Shown here one piece after another: positions 48,521 through 59,214 of a stretch of DNA of 64,000 nucleotides. The DNA comes from Plasmopara viticola (lineage: Eukaryota; Oomycota; Peronosporomycetes; Peronosporales; Peronosporaceae), in assembly GCA_001695595.3 (NCBI GenBank), contig MBPM02000041.1, positions 558,001 to 622,000 on the forward strand. Direction: 5' to 3'. The notes beneath the pieces were generated by a model that worked only from the letters and a program-made list of their open reading frames with translations, did no database searches and had not been told where the DNA came from. The stretch's first letter is position 1. Every line of letters starts with the position of its first letter. The position numbers and the translations under genes are program-made.

Positions 48521-49450
48521 ATCGGTGTAGCTACTTCTGGTGGTATGGAGGGAAGATTGTAGTCGGAGAAAAATGTACGTACGTGATTTCAAGGTTCACT
48601 GTTATTAAACTTTTAAGGATGCAGTGTGTAAAGCGCATGTCATTGACAGCTTTTTGTCATTGTAAAGTGAGCAGAACCACAGAATAAGTGGCATATAGAG
48701 CCTAGTTGTCATTCGGCTAAAATGACATGAGGACTTTTATTTTGAGCAGTTCGGAGCGAAGCATGCATTCGCAAATACGATTTACTGACTACTCCTACTA
48801 CTATGATCGCTAAACTGCGCATAACACCGTAAAAAGTATAGCGGACATGCACCCTTTTTTTGCAAAGCCACTATTGAGTTCCACATATTTATCGTTCAGT
48901 CAGCAAATAATAAGAAAACGCTTGTAGTTTCAGCTACCTGCCTCATTTTCAATCCGTTTGAAGGTCTCATTACATCTTGCAACACACCATACTTCGCTTC
49001 GCGCATAAAGCTTACAAATTTTAATTATATCATTTGACTTGTGACGAAAGTTTGATCTTCTGTACATCCGCTTTACTCGATTTGCTCGAATACAAAATGC
49101 TTGTAGTTTCTCGTGTGGCTTGACCCACTGTGACAAATTTGTGACCGTAAAGCTGCCCGAGCTCTCTTTACTTGTTGACTACGATTCGACGTAATTCAGT
49201 ATATAATTGCTCAGCTGTAACCGACCCATTTTTACCATTCCAGCACGTAACATAATAAAAAAAGTTACTTCACGTACAACATGGCCGAAGTTAAATGATT
49301 ACTTTTGTTGAAATTTGTGAGAGCTGTCAGCTCAACGGTCGCGTTGTAATCTAATTATCTGTCATGAGTGTCGAACTCATTTCAGACCATTCCTTGGAAT
49401 GGCATGAAATGAGTACGACGCCCGTTTGCCACCCGCTGTAAAATTTTTAT
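48521..49450. other. No recognisable gene
   Basis: No open frame of note. A 19-bp hairpin at 49375-49414 is listed separately. Confidence 0.4.
49375..49414. repeat. Short hairpin
   Basis: Arms 49375-49393 and 49396-49414 are complementary over 19 bp with two mismatches (actcatttcagaccattcc) around a 2-base loop. It could be a relic of a small foldback element; function unknown. Confidence 0.6.
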
Positions 49451-49621
49451 GTGGCTTTTTCTATCTCAATGCAAAGGACACAGCACATGTCGAAGTCGCA
49501 AATACTACCCGAAGCTAACTCGACTGCTATACACTTTGTACGCCCCTACTGGTGGATGTATTTGTATCACCGCACTAACAATGCAATATATTGTAAAGCA
49601 GAACACCGACTTCTCCTAATT

Positions 49622-49861
49622 ATGCGTCTTATTTATCATCAATGTATACAGAAGCTCACTTGCTTCCGTATAATCTTTCTTTCTATTTTCTGTCTATGCT
49701 TGGCTGGTACTTCAATCAACGATGCCCCAGTTGAGTCAGGACAAAAAGCTTGCGTAGTAGCACTCGATACTCTACTTGATGAGCAACCGCAAATTCAGCG
49801 CTTTTTTGTCGAGTATACCATCTCCTTTGTTGATGGATGTCATTTACCTCCAGCGAAGTAG
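49622..49861 (+). CDS. Possible small secreted protein, likely fragment
   Basis: Counting from the internal Met at 49622, the N-terminus has a basic start and a hydrophobic core IIFLSIFCLCLAGTS, a plausible signal peptide, followed by a short mature part with two Cys (KACVVALDTLLDEQ ... DGCHLPPAK). A longer frame begins at 49451 but its extra residues are unlikely for a secreted protein. An overlapping plus-strand frame (49837-50034, GVGMVLLRGYSDRYCSQL) may be its continuation after a frameshift. Family not recognised; it may be a broken secreted gene next to the effector cluster. Confidence 0.35.
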   Translation: MRLIYHQCIQKLTCFRIIFLSIFCLCLAGTSINDAPVESGQKACVVALDTLLDEQPQIQRFFVEYTISFVDGCHLPPAK

Positions 49862-50066
49862 ATATTAATGCAGTCACTGGCGTAGGTATGGTTCTTCTAC
49901 GCGGCTACAGTGACCGGTACTGCAGCCAGCTAACCATGGGCACCGCTTTACAAAAGTTGCCAATCATCAACAACTTTGGTGGCGCTTCGATAGCGATGCT
50001 TCCACGTACTTCGGCCACATTGTACGTTCATTAGCCGGAAGAATTAAAGTTGATTTGCTCATGTAT

Positions 50067-51190
50067 CGGGGGCTAAATGCTCGCGCGCTTCGGGCAGGTG
50101 CTCTCGGGCATCTGCAGGTCTCTAACGAGTCTCACCCTCGACGCGACGGTCTCCAGCACCAGGCCAAACCCCCATCCACGCCCTTAACCGCGCCAACCGC
50201 ATCCGGATTGGCTTGTTTAATGTGAATTCTCTAGGTTCGAAGCGCAAGAAGCACGAAACACTCCCCGAAGATCTCCGGCGTTACCGCGTCGATATCCTTG
50301 GCCTCCGAGAAACCAAGATCTACGATAGAGGTGAGCACCGCATTGATGACTTCCTTCTAACCCTGAACAAAAACAAAAAAAAACGAAGCCAAGACCGAAG
50401 TCACCGAAATCCGCCGCCACTGCAACCCGTCGGGCGCCACTCGACACGCCCGAGCCCGAGAAGAAACCTGGCGCCACACTAAGAAGCTCGGAACACTCCT
50501 TGGGGATATTGAAGATCTATCCCGACGCAAGTCCCTGGCCACCCTCGCGCTCCACTGCATCTGGTCCGTCTGGCTCCGCCCCACGCTCATCTCACCCAAG
50601 ACCCGCATTCGACTGTACAACACCTACGTTCTACCGATTCTGCTGTACAAGTGCGCCACCTGGGCTCTTACCAAGTCAGAGCTCCACGGCCTCGAGAGTT
50701 TCCATCGCCGCCAGCTTCGCTACGCTCTTGGCTATCGCTACCCCCGACACATTTTGAATGCAAGACTCTACGACCTCTGGATGAGCGGCCGCTGAGACTA
50801 CGACTGACACAAGCTCGCTGGCGCCTGTTTGGCCATGTACTTCGCCGCAATCCCGAAATTCCAGCTAACTCCAGATGCGTGCCTACTTCTTCTCCACCGA
50901 GGCAAAATGGTGCGGACGTCCCCACACCACGCTCCCCTCAACACTCGCCCACAACGTTGTTTCCCGTGGCTCCGGCTTTCGACTCCGGACAGCACAAGAC
51001 CTCGAAATGCTTCGTACCCTTGCACAAGACCGAAAGAATTGGAAGACCCTCACGACCTCGGTGCTGGCTGCACTGCCCGCCGAACGAGACTCGACGTATG
51101 CGGACACCACTCTATGCCGTGGACTAGCCAGACTGAGCCTAGCACGTGCATACCTTGGCAACGCGATAACGTAATACATTACATTACATT
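50067..51190 (+). mobile_element. Internally deleted LINE (non-LTR) retrotransposon
   Basis: A GC-richer insert. Near 50213 it reads MFNVNSLGSKRKK and DILGLRETKIYD, the start of an APE-type LINE endonuclease. After an A-rich junction near 50370 it jumps to a segment after the RT domain (LYNTYVLPILLYKCATWALT, LESFHRRQLRYALGYRYPRH), then on in broken frames to the 3' end. The end carries the short repeat tacattacattacatt, typical of a LINE tail. Endonuclease catalytic domain and RT are missing, so it is inactive. The 5' end shared with the 58874 element begins at gggggctaaatg. No target duplication was found. Confidence 0.75.
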
Positions 51191-52937
51191 ATGCTGAATG
51201 GAAAAATCTAAGTATCAGTACTGTATGACAAACGCGTTTCTGTACCTTGTCAACTTTTTTGCGCCTCGTAGACTTCCCACAACAATGATAGCAGTGTATT
51301 CTTCACTGCAGACGACTACTACGAGTCGCATCTTAAAGGAATGGACGCCCGTCAATGCATCAAAAACTGCCTCGCTTCTGGAGCTTGAATGTGATGGCTA
51401 TTAATTGCTTCCACCAGCAATTGCACCATCTATTTTGTGTGTTGGTGCTTGAGTTGCATTCTTTTTAGAGCCCGGGAATTTAGCGTGGCGCAACATGAAC
51501 ACTACCTCGTGCTGCAACATAATCTTCGTCAAGTCATAATGGAGAGTGATGGTATTTGTAGGCGTTTGGGTTGCACTGAGGCGAAGCAGTGCGTGACATG
51601 AAGCCTTGAGAAAACTGCAATGCGAGGCTAGCGCAGTGCTGAAAGGACATTGATCGTTTGTATCCAAGATGGTTCGAGCCGTGCGTAGCAGTCAAGTGAG
51701 CTACTACCAATGCTCGCAAGAAGAATGGGATTGCCTTATTGAAAGCCAGAGAGGTGGCTGCTTGAGGCACGTGATTGTCCATTGTTGAAATTCGGGGAAT
51801 TGCTTACGATGAAAGCACGATGCCGTTTTTGGCTTCAGTTGTGGCCTTGTGGACGCCTGCTCGTTCTAGTAGCTCGAGTCAACCCTTATAATGACACGGG
51901 CCCGTCGTGGAAAACGTATTCCGTACCATCGCTTATCTATAGCGACAGCGTGCAGCAACTACCTCCACTCGAGGCTGTTGGGTACTTTCAGTACAAAATT
52001 TCACTGTGGGGTAGCTTACCTACTTTGATCTTTTCGTTTCCGTGTGTTGATTGCCCGTCTTTAAAATTCTAATGGCTATCGACGTTGTTTACCACGAGAA
52101 TTGATATTATCTGTACACAGCACTTTGGCGAAAGGCGTGGCGGAGTCAAAGTGCAAATGGCAAATGAAGAGCCTAAATCAAATGTACAATTTTGTACCAA
52201 AGACAGAACATTCAGGAAATTGGGTTGTGTCAGTGCCCACGTCAGCACTGCTTCGCCTCAATCGGAGAGCAATCAACCCGCCACTTAAAATACCATCACT
52301 CTGCATTTTAACTTTATTTGAAGCTTATGTTGCAGTACAATTCGGAAAATTCCCCCGTGCTTTGATGTAACTCAAGAACCATCACACAAAGAAAAGGGTG
52401 GTGGAAAGGATCAAAAGCCATCAGATTCAAGCTCCAGAAGCGAGGCAATTTTTGACGCATTTACAGGCCTCCATCCCTTTAAGATGCGACTCGTGATAGA
52501 CGTCTGCAGTGAAGTAGGCACCGCTATCATTGTTGTGGGAAGCACCACGACGCGCAAAAAGCTGACAAGGTACAGAAACGCGTTGGTCGTGATACGAGCT
52601 ACCGTACTGATACTTTGGTTTTTCCATGCAGCAGTAAAGACGCATAAGCTGCTCAGAATGCTTATACTAATCATGAGGGGCCATCTTTGTAAAATTTAAA
52701 GTAATTTTTTCTCCGGCTTTGTTTTCAGTACTTGCCTAATCGCGCGATCAGAATCCTCGCCATTCTATCCAGTACCTTCGCAGTAGCCTCCCGAGTAAAT
52801 TGCACCGTAAAGGATTGATCGGTGTGCTGACTGACCCACAGACATATTGTAGGAGGAAGACCTAGACTGACGCAATTGACGCAGCGTGCTTACTTACTTG
52901 GCCTGGTATTGCACACTTCTGCATTGCTATCCAATCA
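51191..52937. repeat. Intergenic region upstream of gene 1, with internal inverted repeats
   Basis: Its two ends are themselves inverted copies: about 51195-51580 reversed resembles about 52270-52690, including short frames that translate alike (PTTMIAV, RILK, NASK, LLELE). The same structure appears at 57123-58868. The middle holds frames conserved between both arms (51534-51782 minus and 51782-52072 plus), but they carry no recognised domain. It most probably represents a formerly divergent promoter region in which the left gene was lost and replaced by the LINE. Confidence 0.6.
52660..52937 (+). promoter_or_regulatory. Conserved upstream block of effector gene 1
   Basis: About 280 bp directly upstream of the effector frame is strongly conserved with 59215-59512 and, reversed, 57123-57400. 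Shared landmarks are atcgcgcgatcag, tctatccagtaccttcgca, gagtaaattgcaccgtaaagg, ctagactgacgcaattgacg and gctatccaatcattgttgac. The last may contain the transcript start, because oomycete initiators often centre on a TCATT motif, but this is a guess. Confidence 0.45.
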
Positions 52938-52997
52938 TTGTTGACTGAGTGTACTAACTGCATTTTGCAATCTCGCATGGCAGTTGAATCTTGTATC

Positions 52998-54696
52998 ATG
53001 CGGTTTTGCTACTTGCGCATTGCACTGCTGACCAGTGCCATTGCTGCGACTGCAGTCACTGACACAGCCGAGACGGGTGATGAATTGACCGCATCACGTC
53101 AGACGTCTTCGCCCACATTTTTCCGTAGCGAGTTGGCGGCGTCAGCGGTCACAGGGACTCAGAATGTCGATGACGAAGACAGGGGAGGGATGCCAATTCC
53201 AAAATTTGCCGAACTAATGGGATTGAATCCCAAAATGAATATCTTGAATGGGATAAAGAGTCGTGTCTTTGAGACGGTGATGAAAGAAAGATTGACTTTG
53301 AAACAGATTTACGAAATATTTGATTTAAGCAACCCAAAGCGTGTCTTTTTGTCGGACGTCCGATGGATTGACTGGATTTACGTACTCTGCCAACTCAGCC
53401 GTTTTTTCAAAGAAAATGAATACGAGTTTATAATTGCGGTAATGTCGATCACATATGGACCCGAAGCATTGGCCGACCACTTACTTTCTGCAGTCAAAAT
53501 CAAGAATGTTAAACCTTTAACCATTAATTTGATCAATGTCAGCAACGACGAAGTTAAGAGTCGGGTCTTCAAAAAATTACCTCAGCTTGAAAGGGAACTA
53601 CCTGATCCGAAACCACCTCCGACAGATAATGGTGTCGAGGCTCTTCGTGCTCGCATAAACGCGTACTATAAGCATCGCTTTACAGCAAACCAGTTGGAAA
53701 TAAAGCTTCCCATTTTAACAAGCTACTTGGGTGCAGTGTTTAGCAAGGATCGCGCTGTCGGCACTGGGCAAATTGGCGGCCACAAATATTATGAGGATGC
53801 CGCCTTACTCAAATTTTTGCTTAATAAGGACAAAAGTTCTGATCAAGATTACATGCGAAGTCTGGCTTCTTTGTATTTGGAAATGAACGTACCTCCGTCC
53901 AAAATCGTGTCCATGCTGGTGCAGAATGAATCGAAAGATGATCAATTTATCATCCTATTTTCAAAAAATTCGTCAAAAAGCTTCTGGCTGCACTACCTAG
54001 AACAGTACCATAAACGCTATCATAGTCGCACACCAACAAGCACGGAAATATTCGATTTTGAGCAGCTATTGGAAACGCTAAATGACATAGCAATGAATAC
54101 GAATCTGCCAAAGAGTGCATTTCGTCAACCGGCAATTAGCAATTGGTTAAAGGTGCTGACCTCGCCGCGCCTTGCCCATCTCGACAAGAGTCAGAGGTTT
54201 TGCAACAATTTGATGTTAATTTGGAGGAACAAAGGAGTACTTCCGTCTAGCATCGTGTCCGCTTTGATGTTCGATGAGGCGGAAGACAAGCACTTTACAA
54301 TCCTATTCCTGGAAGAGACGTCGAAAACCTTTTGGGTGCGCTACTTCGAGCAGTACATGCAAAAAAGTTCTAACGATGTGAAGTTGATGCGATCTGCGAA
54401 TTTCGATCTTGGGCGGTAACTGAAAACGCTATTCGGTGGCAAACCAAGATTTGCATTCAGCTTACGAATACGCAGCGTACGGCACTATTCTTAAATTGCT
54501 GATTTCACCATACTCTGCCCATCTCAGCTCGAGCCATGAACTTGTGATTGAGCTGACGTCGAACTTGTTGCTGGAGAGAACACTTCCGTCCAAAATCTTG
54601 CACATGTTGATGCACGGTGAAGCTGACGCTAATATTTTCAACATTTTTTGTCAACAAGTCATCGAAAAGCTTTTGGGTACGCTACCTGAAATCGTA
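52998..54696 (+). pseudogene. LWY effector gene 1, inactivated
   Basis: Nearly identical to gene 3 from the signal peptide (Met at 52998; an upstream in-frame Met at 52938 would bury the hydrophobic segment) through RSEL, the DDEDRGG motif and two complete LWY units. A single base change turns a Leu codon into TAA at 54417-54419, just after FDLGR. Two bases are lost shortly after, so the following part is read in another frame (from 54436), and further bases are lost near 54645. At 54696 the copy stops at the inversion breakpoint. The open part would still encode a secreted protein of about 473 residues with two to three helical units. Confidence 0.85.
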
Positions 54697-54884
54697 CGTA
54701 ACACACTTTTATTAACTCATCGAAGAGACTTAGCGTTTACTGGAAACGCTGTATTTGCCGATCGTAACCACGATGTATGCAATCAAAGTAGCAATTGAGC
54801 GCCATTTTAGCTCTAACTATTTTATCCATTATGCACTGACAAAATGTCATTCGAGAAAGGTGATCCATGCTCTCACCGGTCAAG
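54697..54884 (-). repeat. Reversed 3' flank of gene 2 at the inversion centre
   Basis: Read on the minus strand it matches the DNA after the stop of gene 3 (about 61770-61946): a block with tggcgctcaattgctactttgat corresponds to tggcgcttgaacgctacttttat. This fixes the inversion junction at 54696/54697. Confidence 0.7.
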
Positions 54885-57062
54885 TTAAAAAATAAGAGCT
54901 TTCGCTTTTTCGCGCGTTGCCTCAACTGTTAACGCCGCCTCTAAAATTCTTTTTGTATCCGCGTCGCCAAATGCACGACGAAGCGTTGACATCATATGAT
55001 CCTGGTGAGATGGAGGGTCCGCGTAAAACGCCTTCGTGTAGTCCTCCCAAAAATTCGAGGTTGGCGTTTTCCCAAAAAGTATAGGGAGGTAGTCTGCTAC
55101 CACTTCTTCGAGCACTAGCATTGACACAATGTCGGATGGAGGAACCTTCTGATGTAACCAGCTCGATACCATCTCGTTAAGATACCTTGGGTCCACGATG
55201 CTTGTAATCTCTGGTGAGATTAATATCTTGAGAAGAATGCTACTCACCAGAAATTGGTCAGTTCTAGCTACCTCTCGCGCTCCCACCGTATGCAGCATGA
55301 TCAGTAGCTGCTGGAAATCGGTGCTCGCAAAGTCCTTGGCATCAGAACTGAATTCAAAGTACGATTTCAGGTAGCGTACCCAAAAGGTTTTCGATGACTT
55401 GTTGACAAAAAGAATGTTAAAAATATCAGCGTCAGCTTCACCGTACATCAGCATGTGCAAAATTTCGGACGGAAGTGTTCTCTCCAACAACAAGTTCGAC
55501 GTCAGCTCAATCACAAGTTCATGGCTCGAGCTGAGATGGGCAGAGTATGGTGAAATCAGCAATTTAAGAATAGTGCCGTACGCTGCGTATTTGTAAGCTG
55601 AATGCAAATCTTGGTTTGCCACCGCAAACAGCGTTTTCAGTAACCGCCCAAGATCGAAATTCGCAGATCGCATCAACTTCACATCGTTAAAACTTTCTTG
55701 AATGTACTGCTCGAAGTAGCGCACCCAAAAGGTTTTCGACGTCTCTTCCAGGAATAGGATTGTAAAGTGCTTGTCTTCCGCCTCATCGAACATCAAAGCG
55801 GACACGATGCTAGACGGAAGTACTCCTTTGTTCCTCCAAATTAACATCAAATTGTTGCAAATCCTCTGACTCTTGTCGAGATGGGCAAGGCGCGGCGAGG
55901 TCAGCACCTTTAACCAAGTGCTAATTGCCGGTTGACGAAATGCACTCTTTGGCAGATTCGTATTCATTGCTATGTCATTTAGCGTTTCCAATAGCTGCTC
56001 GAAATCGAATATTTCCGTGCTTGTTGGTGTGCGACTATGATAGCGTTTATTGTACTGTTCTAGGTAGTGCAGCCAGAAGCTTTTTGACGATTTTGTTGAA
56101 AATAGGATGATAAATTGATCATCTCTCGATTCATTTTGCACCAGCATGGACACGATTTTCGACGGAGGTACGTTCATTTCCAAATACAAAGAAGCCAGAC
56201 TTCTAATGTAATCTTGATCAGAAGTTTTGTCCATATTAAGCAAAAATTTGAGTAAGGCGGCATCCTCATAATATTTGTGGCCGCCAATTTGCCCAGTGCC
56301 GACAGCGCGATCCTTGCTAAACACTGCACCCAAGTAGTTTGTTAAAATGGGAAGCTTTATTTTCGACTGGTTGGCTGTAAAATACTGCTCATGATACGCT
56401 TCTATGCGAGCACGAAGAGCCTCGACACCATTATCTGTCGGAGGTGGTTTCGGATCAGGTAGTTCCCTTTCAAGCTGAGGTAAAATTTCGAAGACCCGAC
56501 TCTTAACTTCGTCGTTGCTGACATTGATCAAATTAATGGCAAAAGGTTTAAAATTCTTGAATTTGACTGCAGAAAGTAAGTGGTCGGCCAATGCTTCGGG
56601 TCCATATGTGATCGACATTACCGCAATTATAAACTCGTATTCATTATCTTTAAAGAAACGACTGAGTTGGCAGAGTACGTAAATCCAGTCAATCCATCGG
56701 ACGTCCGACAAAAAGACACGCTTTGGGTTGCTTAAATCAAATTTTTCGTAAATCTGTTTCAGAGTCAATCTTTCTTTCATCACCGTCTCAAAGACACGTC
56801 TCTTTATCCCATTCAAAATATTCATTTTGGGATTCAATCCCATTAGTTCGGCAAATTTTGGAATTGGCATCCCTCCCCTGTCTTCGTCATCGACATTCTG
56901 AGTCCCTGTGACCGCTGACGCCGCCAGCTCGCTACGGACAAATGTGGGCGAAGACGTTTGACGTGATGCAGTCAATTCAACATCCGTCTCGGCTGTGTCA
57001 GTGACTGCAGTCGCAGCAATGGCACTGGTCAGCAGTGCAATGCGCAAGTAGCAAAACCGCAT
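54885..57062 (-). CDS. Secreted RxLR-like LWY-repeat effector, gene 2
   Basis: 725 residues from the preferred Met at 57062 (745 from an upstream Met at 57122). The N-terminus MRFCYLRIALLTSAIAATA is a signal peptide. A degenerate RxLR motif, RSEL, follows at about residue 43, then DDEDRGG in the EER position. The rest is helical, with a first unit around WIDWIYVLCQLSRFF and four C-terminal units of about 111-116 residues, each with an L motif (PPSKIVSML type) and a W motif (FWLHYLEQY, FWVRYFEQY, FWVRYLKSY, FWEDYTKAF). By family it would be secreted and act inside the host plant cell; LWY proteins such as PSR2 bind PP2A, but no target can be inferred here. One extra base near the end gives an early stop after AKALIF, so it lacks about 15 residues found in gene 3. 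Confidence 0.85.
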   Translation of the reverse strand: MRFCYLRIALLTSAIAATAVTDTAETDVELTASRQTSSPTFVRSELAASAVTGTQNVDDEDRGGMPIPKFAELMGLNPKMNILNGIKRRVFETVMKERLTLKQIYEKFDLSNPKRVFLSDVRWIDWIYVLCQLSRFFKDNEYEFIIAVMSITYGPEALADHLLSAVKFKNFKPFAINLINVSNDEVKSRVFEILPQLERELPDPKPPPTDNGVEALRARIEAYHEQYFTANQSKIKLPILTNYLGAVFSKDRAVGTGQIGGHKYYEDAALLKFLLNMDKTSDQDYIRSLASLYLEMNVPPSKIVSMLVQNESRDDQFIILFSTKSSKSFWLHYLEQYNKRYHSRTPTSTEIFDFEQLLETLNDIAMNTNLPKSAFRQPAISTWLKVLTSPRLAHLDKSQRICNNLMLIWRNKGVLPSSIVSALMFDEAEDKHFTILFLEETSKTFWVRYFEQYIQESFNDVKLMRSANFDLGRLLKTLFAVANQDLHSAYKYAAYGTILKLLISPYSAHLSSSHELVIELTSNLLLERTLPSEILHMLMYGEADADIFNILFVNKSSKTFWVRYLKSYFEFSSDAKDFASTDFQQLLIMLHTVGAREVARTDQFLVSSILLKILISPEITSIVDPRYLNEMVSSWLHQKVPPSDIVSMLVLEEVVADYLPILFGKTPTSNFWEDYTKAFYADPPSHQDHMMSTLRRAFGDADTKRILEAALTVEATREKAKALIF

Positions 57063-57122
57063 GATACAAGATTCAACTGCCATGCGAGATTGCAAAATGC
57101 AGTTAGTACACTCAGTCAACAA

Positions 57123-57400
57123 TGATTGGATAGCAATGCAGAAGTGTGCATTACCAGGCCAAGTAAGTAAGCACGCTGCGTCAATTGCGTCAGTCTAGGT
57201 CTTCCTCCTACAATATGTCTGTGGGTCAGTCAGCACACCAATCAATTCTTTACGGTGCAATTTACTCGGGAGGCTACTGCGAAGGTACTGGATAGAATGG
57301 CGAGTAATCTGATCGCGCGATTAGGCAAGTACTGAAAACAAAGCCGGAGAAAAAAATGCTTTAAATTTTACAAAGATGGCCCGACATGATTAGTATAAGC
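57123..57400 (-). promoter_or_regulatory. Conserved upstream block of effector gene 2
   Basis: Reverse-strand counterpart of the 52660-52937 block with the same landmarks. Conservation across three copies, including one in front of a dead gene, partly reflects recent duplication, so it does not prove function. Confidence 0.45.
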
Positions 57401-58868
57401 ATTCCGAGCAGTTTATGCTACTTTACTGCTGCATGGAAAAACCTAAGTATCAGTACTGTAGCTCGTATCACGACCAACGCGTTTCTGTACCTTGTCAACT
57501 TTTTGCGCGTCGTAATGCTTCCCACAACAATGATAGCGGTGCCTTCTTCACTGCAGACGTCTATCAAGAGTCGCATCTTAAAGGGCCTGTCAATGCATCA
57601 AAACTTGCCTCGCTTCTGGAGCTTGAATCTGATGGCTTTTGATCATTCCCACCACCAATTTCTTTGTGGGATGGTTCTTGAGCTACATCAAAGCACGGGG
57701 GAAATTTCCGCATTGTACTGCAACATAAGCTTCAAATAAAGTTAAAATGCAGAGTGATGGTATTTTAAGTGGCGGGTTGATTGGTCTCCGATTGAGGCGA
57801 AGCAGTGCTGACATGGGCACTGACACAGACGAATTTCCTGAATGTTCTGTCTTTGGTACAAAATTGTACATTTGATTCAGGCTCTTCATTCGCCATTTGC
57901 ACTTTGACTCCGCCACGCCTTTCGCCAAAGTGCTGTGTACAGGAAGAATCAATTCTCGTGGTAAATAACGTCGATAGCCATTAAAATTATAAAGACGGGC
58001 AACTAACACACGGAAACGAAAAGATCAAAGTAGGTAAGCTTCCCCACAGTGAAATGTTGTACTAAAAGTATCCAACAGCCTCGAGTGGAGGTAGTTGCTG
58101 CACGCTGTCGCTATAGATAAGCGATGGTACGGAATACGTTTTCCACGACGTGCTCGTGTCATTATAAGGGTTTACTCGAGCTACTAGAACGAGCAGGCGT
58201 CCACAAGGCCACAAATGAAGCCAGAAGCGGCATCGTGCTTTCATCGTAAGCAATTCCCCGTATTTCAACAATGGACAATCACGTGCCTCAAGCAGCCACC
58301 TCTTTGGCTTTCAATAAAGCAATCCCATTCTTCATGCGAGCATTGGTAGGAGCTCACTTGACTGCTACGCACGCTTCGAGCCATCTTGGATACAAACGAT
58401 TTATGTCCTTTCAGCACTGCGCTAGCCTCGCATTGCAGTTTTCTCAAGGCTTCATGTCACGCCTCATCCTGAGAAAGTGCAACCCAAACGCCTACAAATA
58501 CCATCACTCTCCATTATGACTTGACGAAGATTATGTTGCAGCACGAGGTAGTGTTCATGTTGCGCCACGCTAAACTCCCGGGCTCTAAAAAGAATGCAAC
58601 TCAAGCACCAACACACGAAAAAGATGGTGCAATTGCTGGTGGAAGCAATTAAAAGCCATCACATTCAAGCTCCAGAAGCGAGGCAGTTTTTGATGCATTG
58701 ACGGGCGTCCATTCCTTTAAGATGCGACCCGTAGTAGTCGTCTGCAGTGAAGAATACACTGCTATCATTGTTGTGGGAAGTCTACGAGGCGCAAAAAAGT
58801 TGACAAGGTACAGAAACGAGTTTGTCTTACAGTACTGATACTTAGATTTTTCCATTCAGCATAAACCA
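57401..58868. repeat. Shared intergenic region between divergent genes 2 and 3
   Basis: Inverted counterpart of 51191-52660. It includes the conserved frames 58271-58519 (plus, 82 codons) and 58062-58271 (minus, 69 codons), which begin back to back at 58271; their equivalents begin at 51782. The two frames lie head to head in both arms and differ by few residues, yet they are also readable on the opposite strand and carry no recognised domain. They may be a decayed mobile element. Confidence 0.55.
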
Positions 58869-58873
58869 AAGCA

Positions 58874-59197
58874 GCTTGGAAAAGGTTGGGGTGACGCCCT
58901 CCTTTCAAGCGCGGGGGCTAAATGCTCGCGCGCTTCGGGCAGGTGCTCTCGGGCATGTGCAGGTCTCTATCGAGTCTCACCCTCGACGCGACGGTCTCCA
59001 GCACCGGGCGCCACCTGGGCTCTTACCAAGTCAGAGATAAACAAACTAATGGAAGACCCTCAAGACCTCGGTGCTGGCTGCACTGCCCGCCGAACGAGAC
59101 TCGACGTATGCGGACACCACTCTATGCCGTGGACTAGCCACACTGAGCCTAGCACGTGCATAACTTGGCAACGCGATAACGTAATACATTACATTAC
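58874..59197 (+). mobile_element. LINE-derived short non-autonomous element (324 bp)
   Basis: Flanked by a perfect 13-bp duplication, ataaaccaaagca (58861-58873 and 59198-59210). Inside are three pieces of the LINE at 50067-51190 joined together: the 5' end (gggggctaaatgctcgcgcg onward), a short middle piece (ccacctgggctcttaccaag) and the 3' end ending in tacattacattac. It cannot code for RT, so it must have been moved by an autonomous relative. Retained 5' and 3' ends with the interior deleted is the hallmark of a SIDE or SINE-like derivative. Confidence 0.85.
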
Positions 59198-59214
59198 ATA
59201 AACCAAAGCATAAA

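Larger units (their letters stand above)
51191..58868. repeat. Large inverted duplication containing effector genes 1 and 2
   Basis: The left arm (51191-54696) is repeated in reverse in the right arm (about 58868 down to about 55360). Both arms hold the intergenic region and the effector gene up to the codons for RYLKSY. The central spacer (about 54697-55360) belongs only to the right copy: C-terminal end of gene 2 and its reversed 3' flank. The sharp breakpoint at 54696 is inside the coding sequence of gene 1. Identity is high by eye. Confidence 0.85.

Noticed and set aside
50357..50925. Minus-strand frames across the LINE
   Set aside because: The plus strand shows the endonuclease and post-RT motifs, so the minus frames are shadows.
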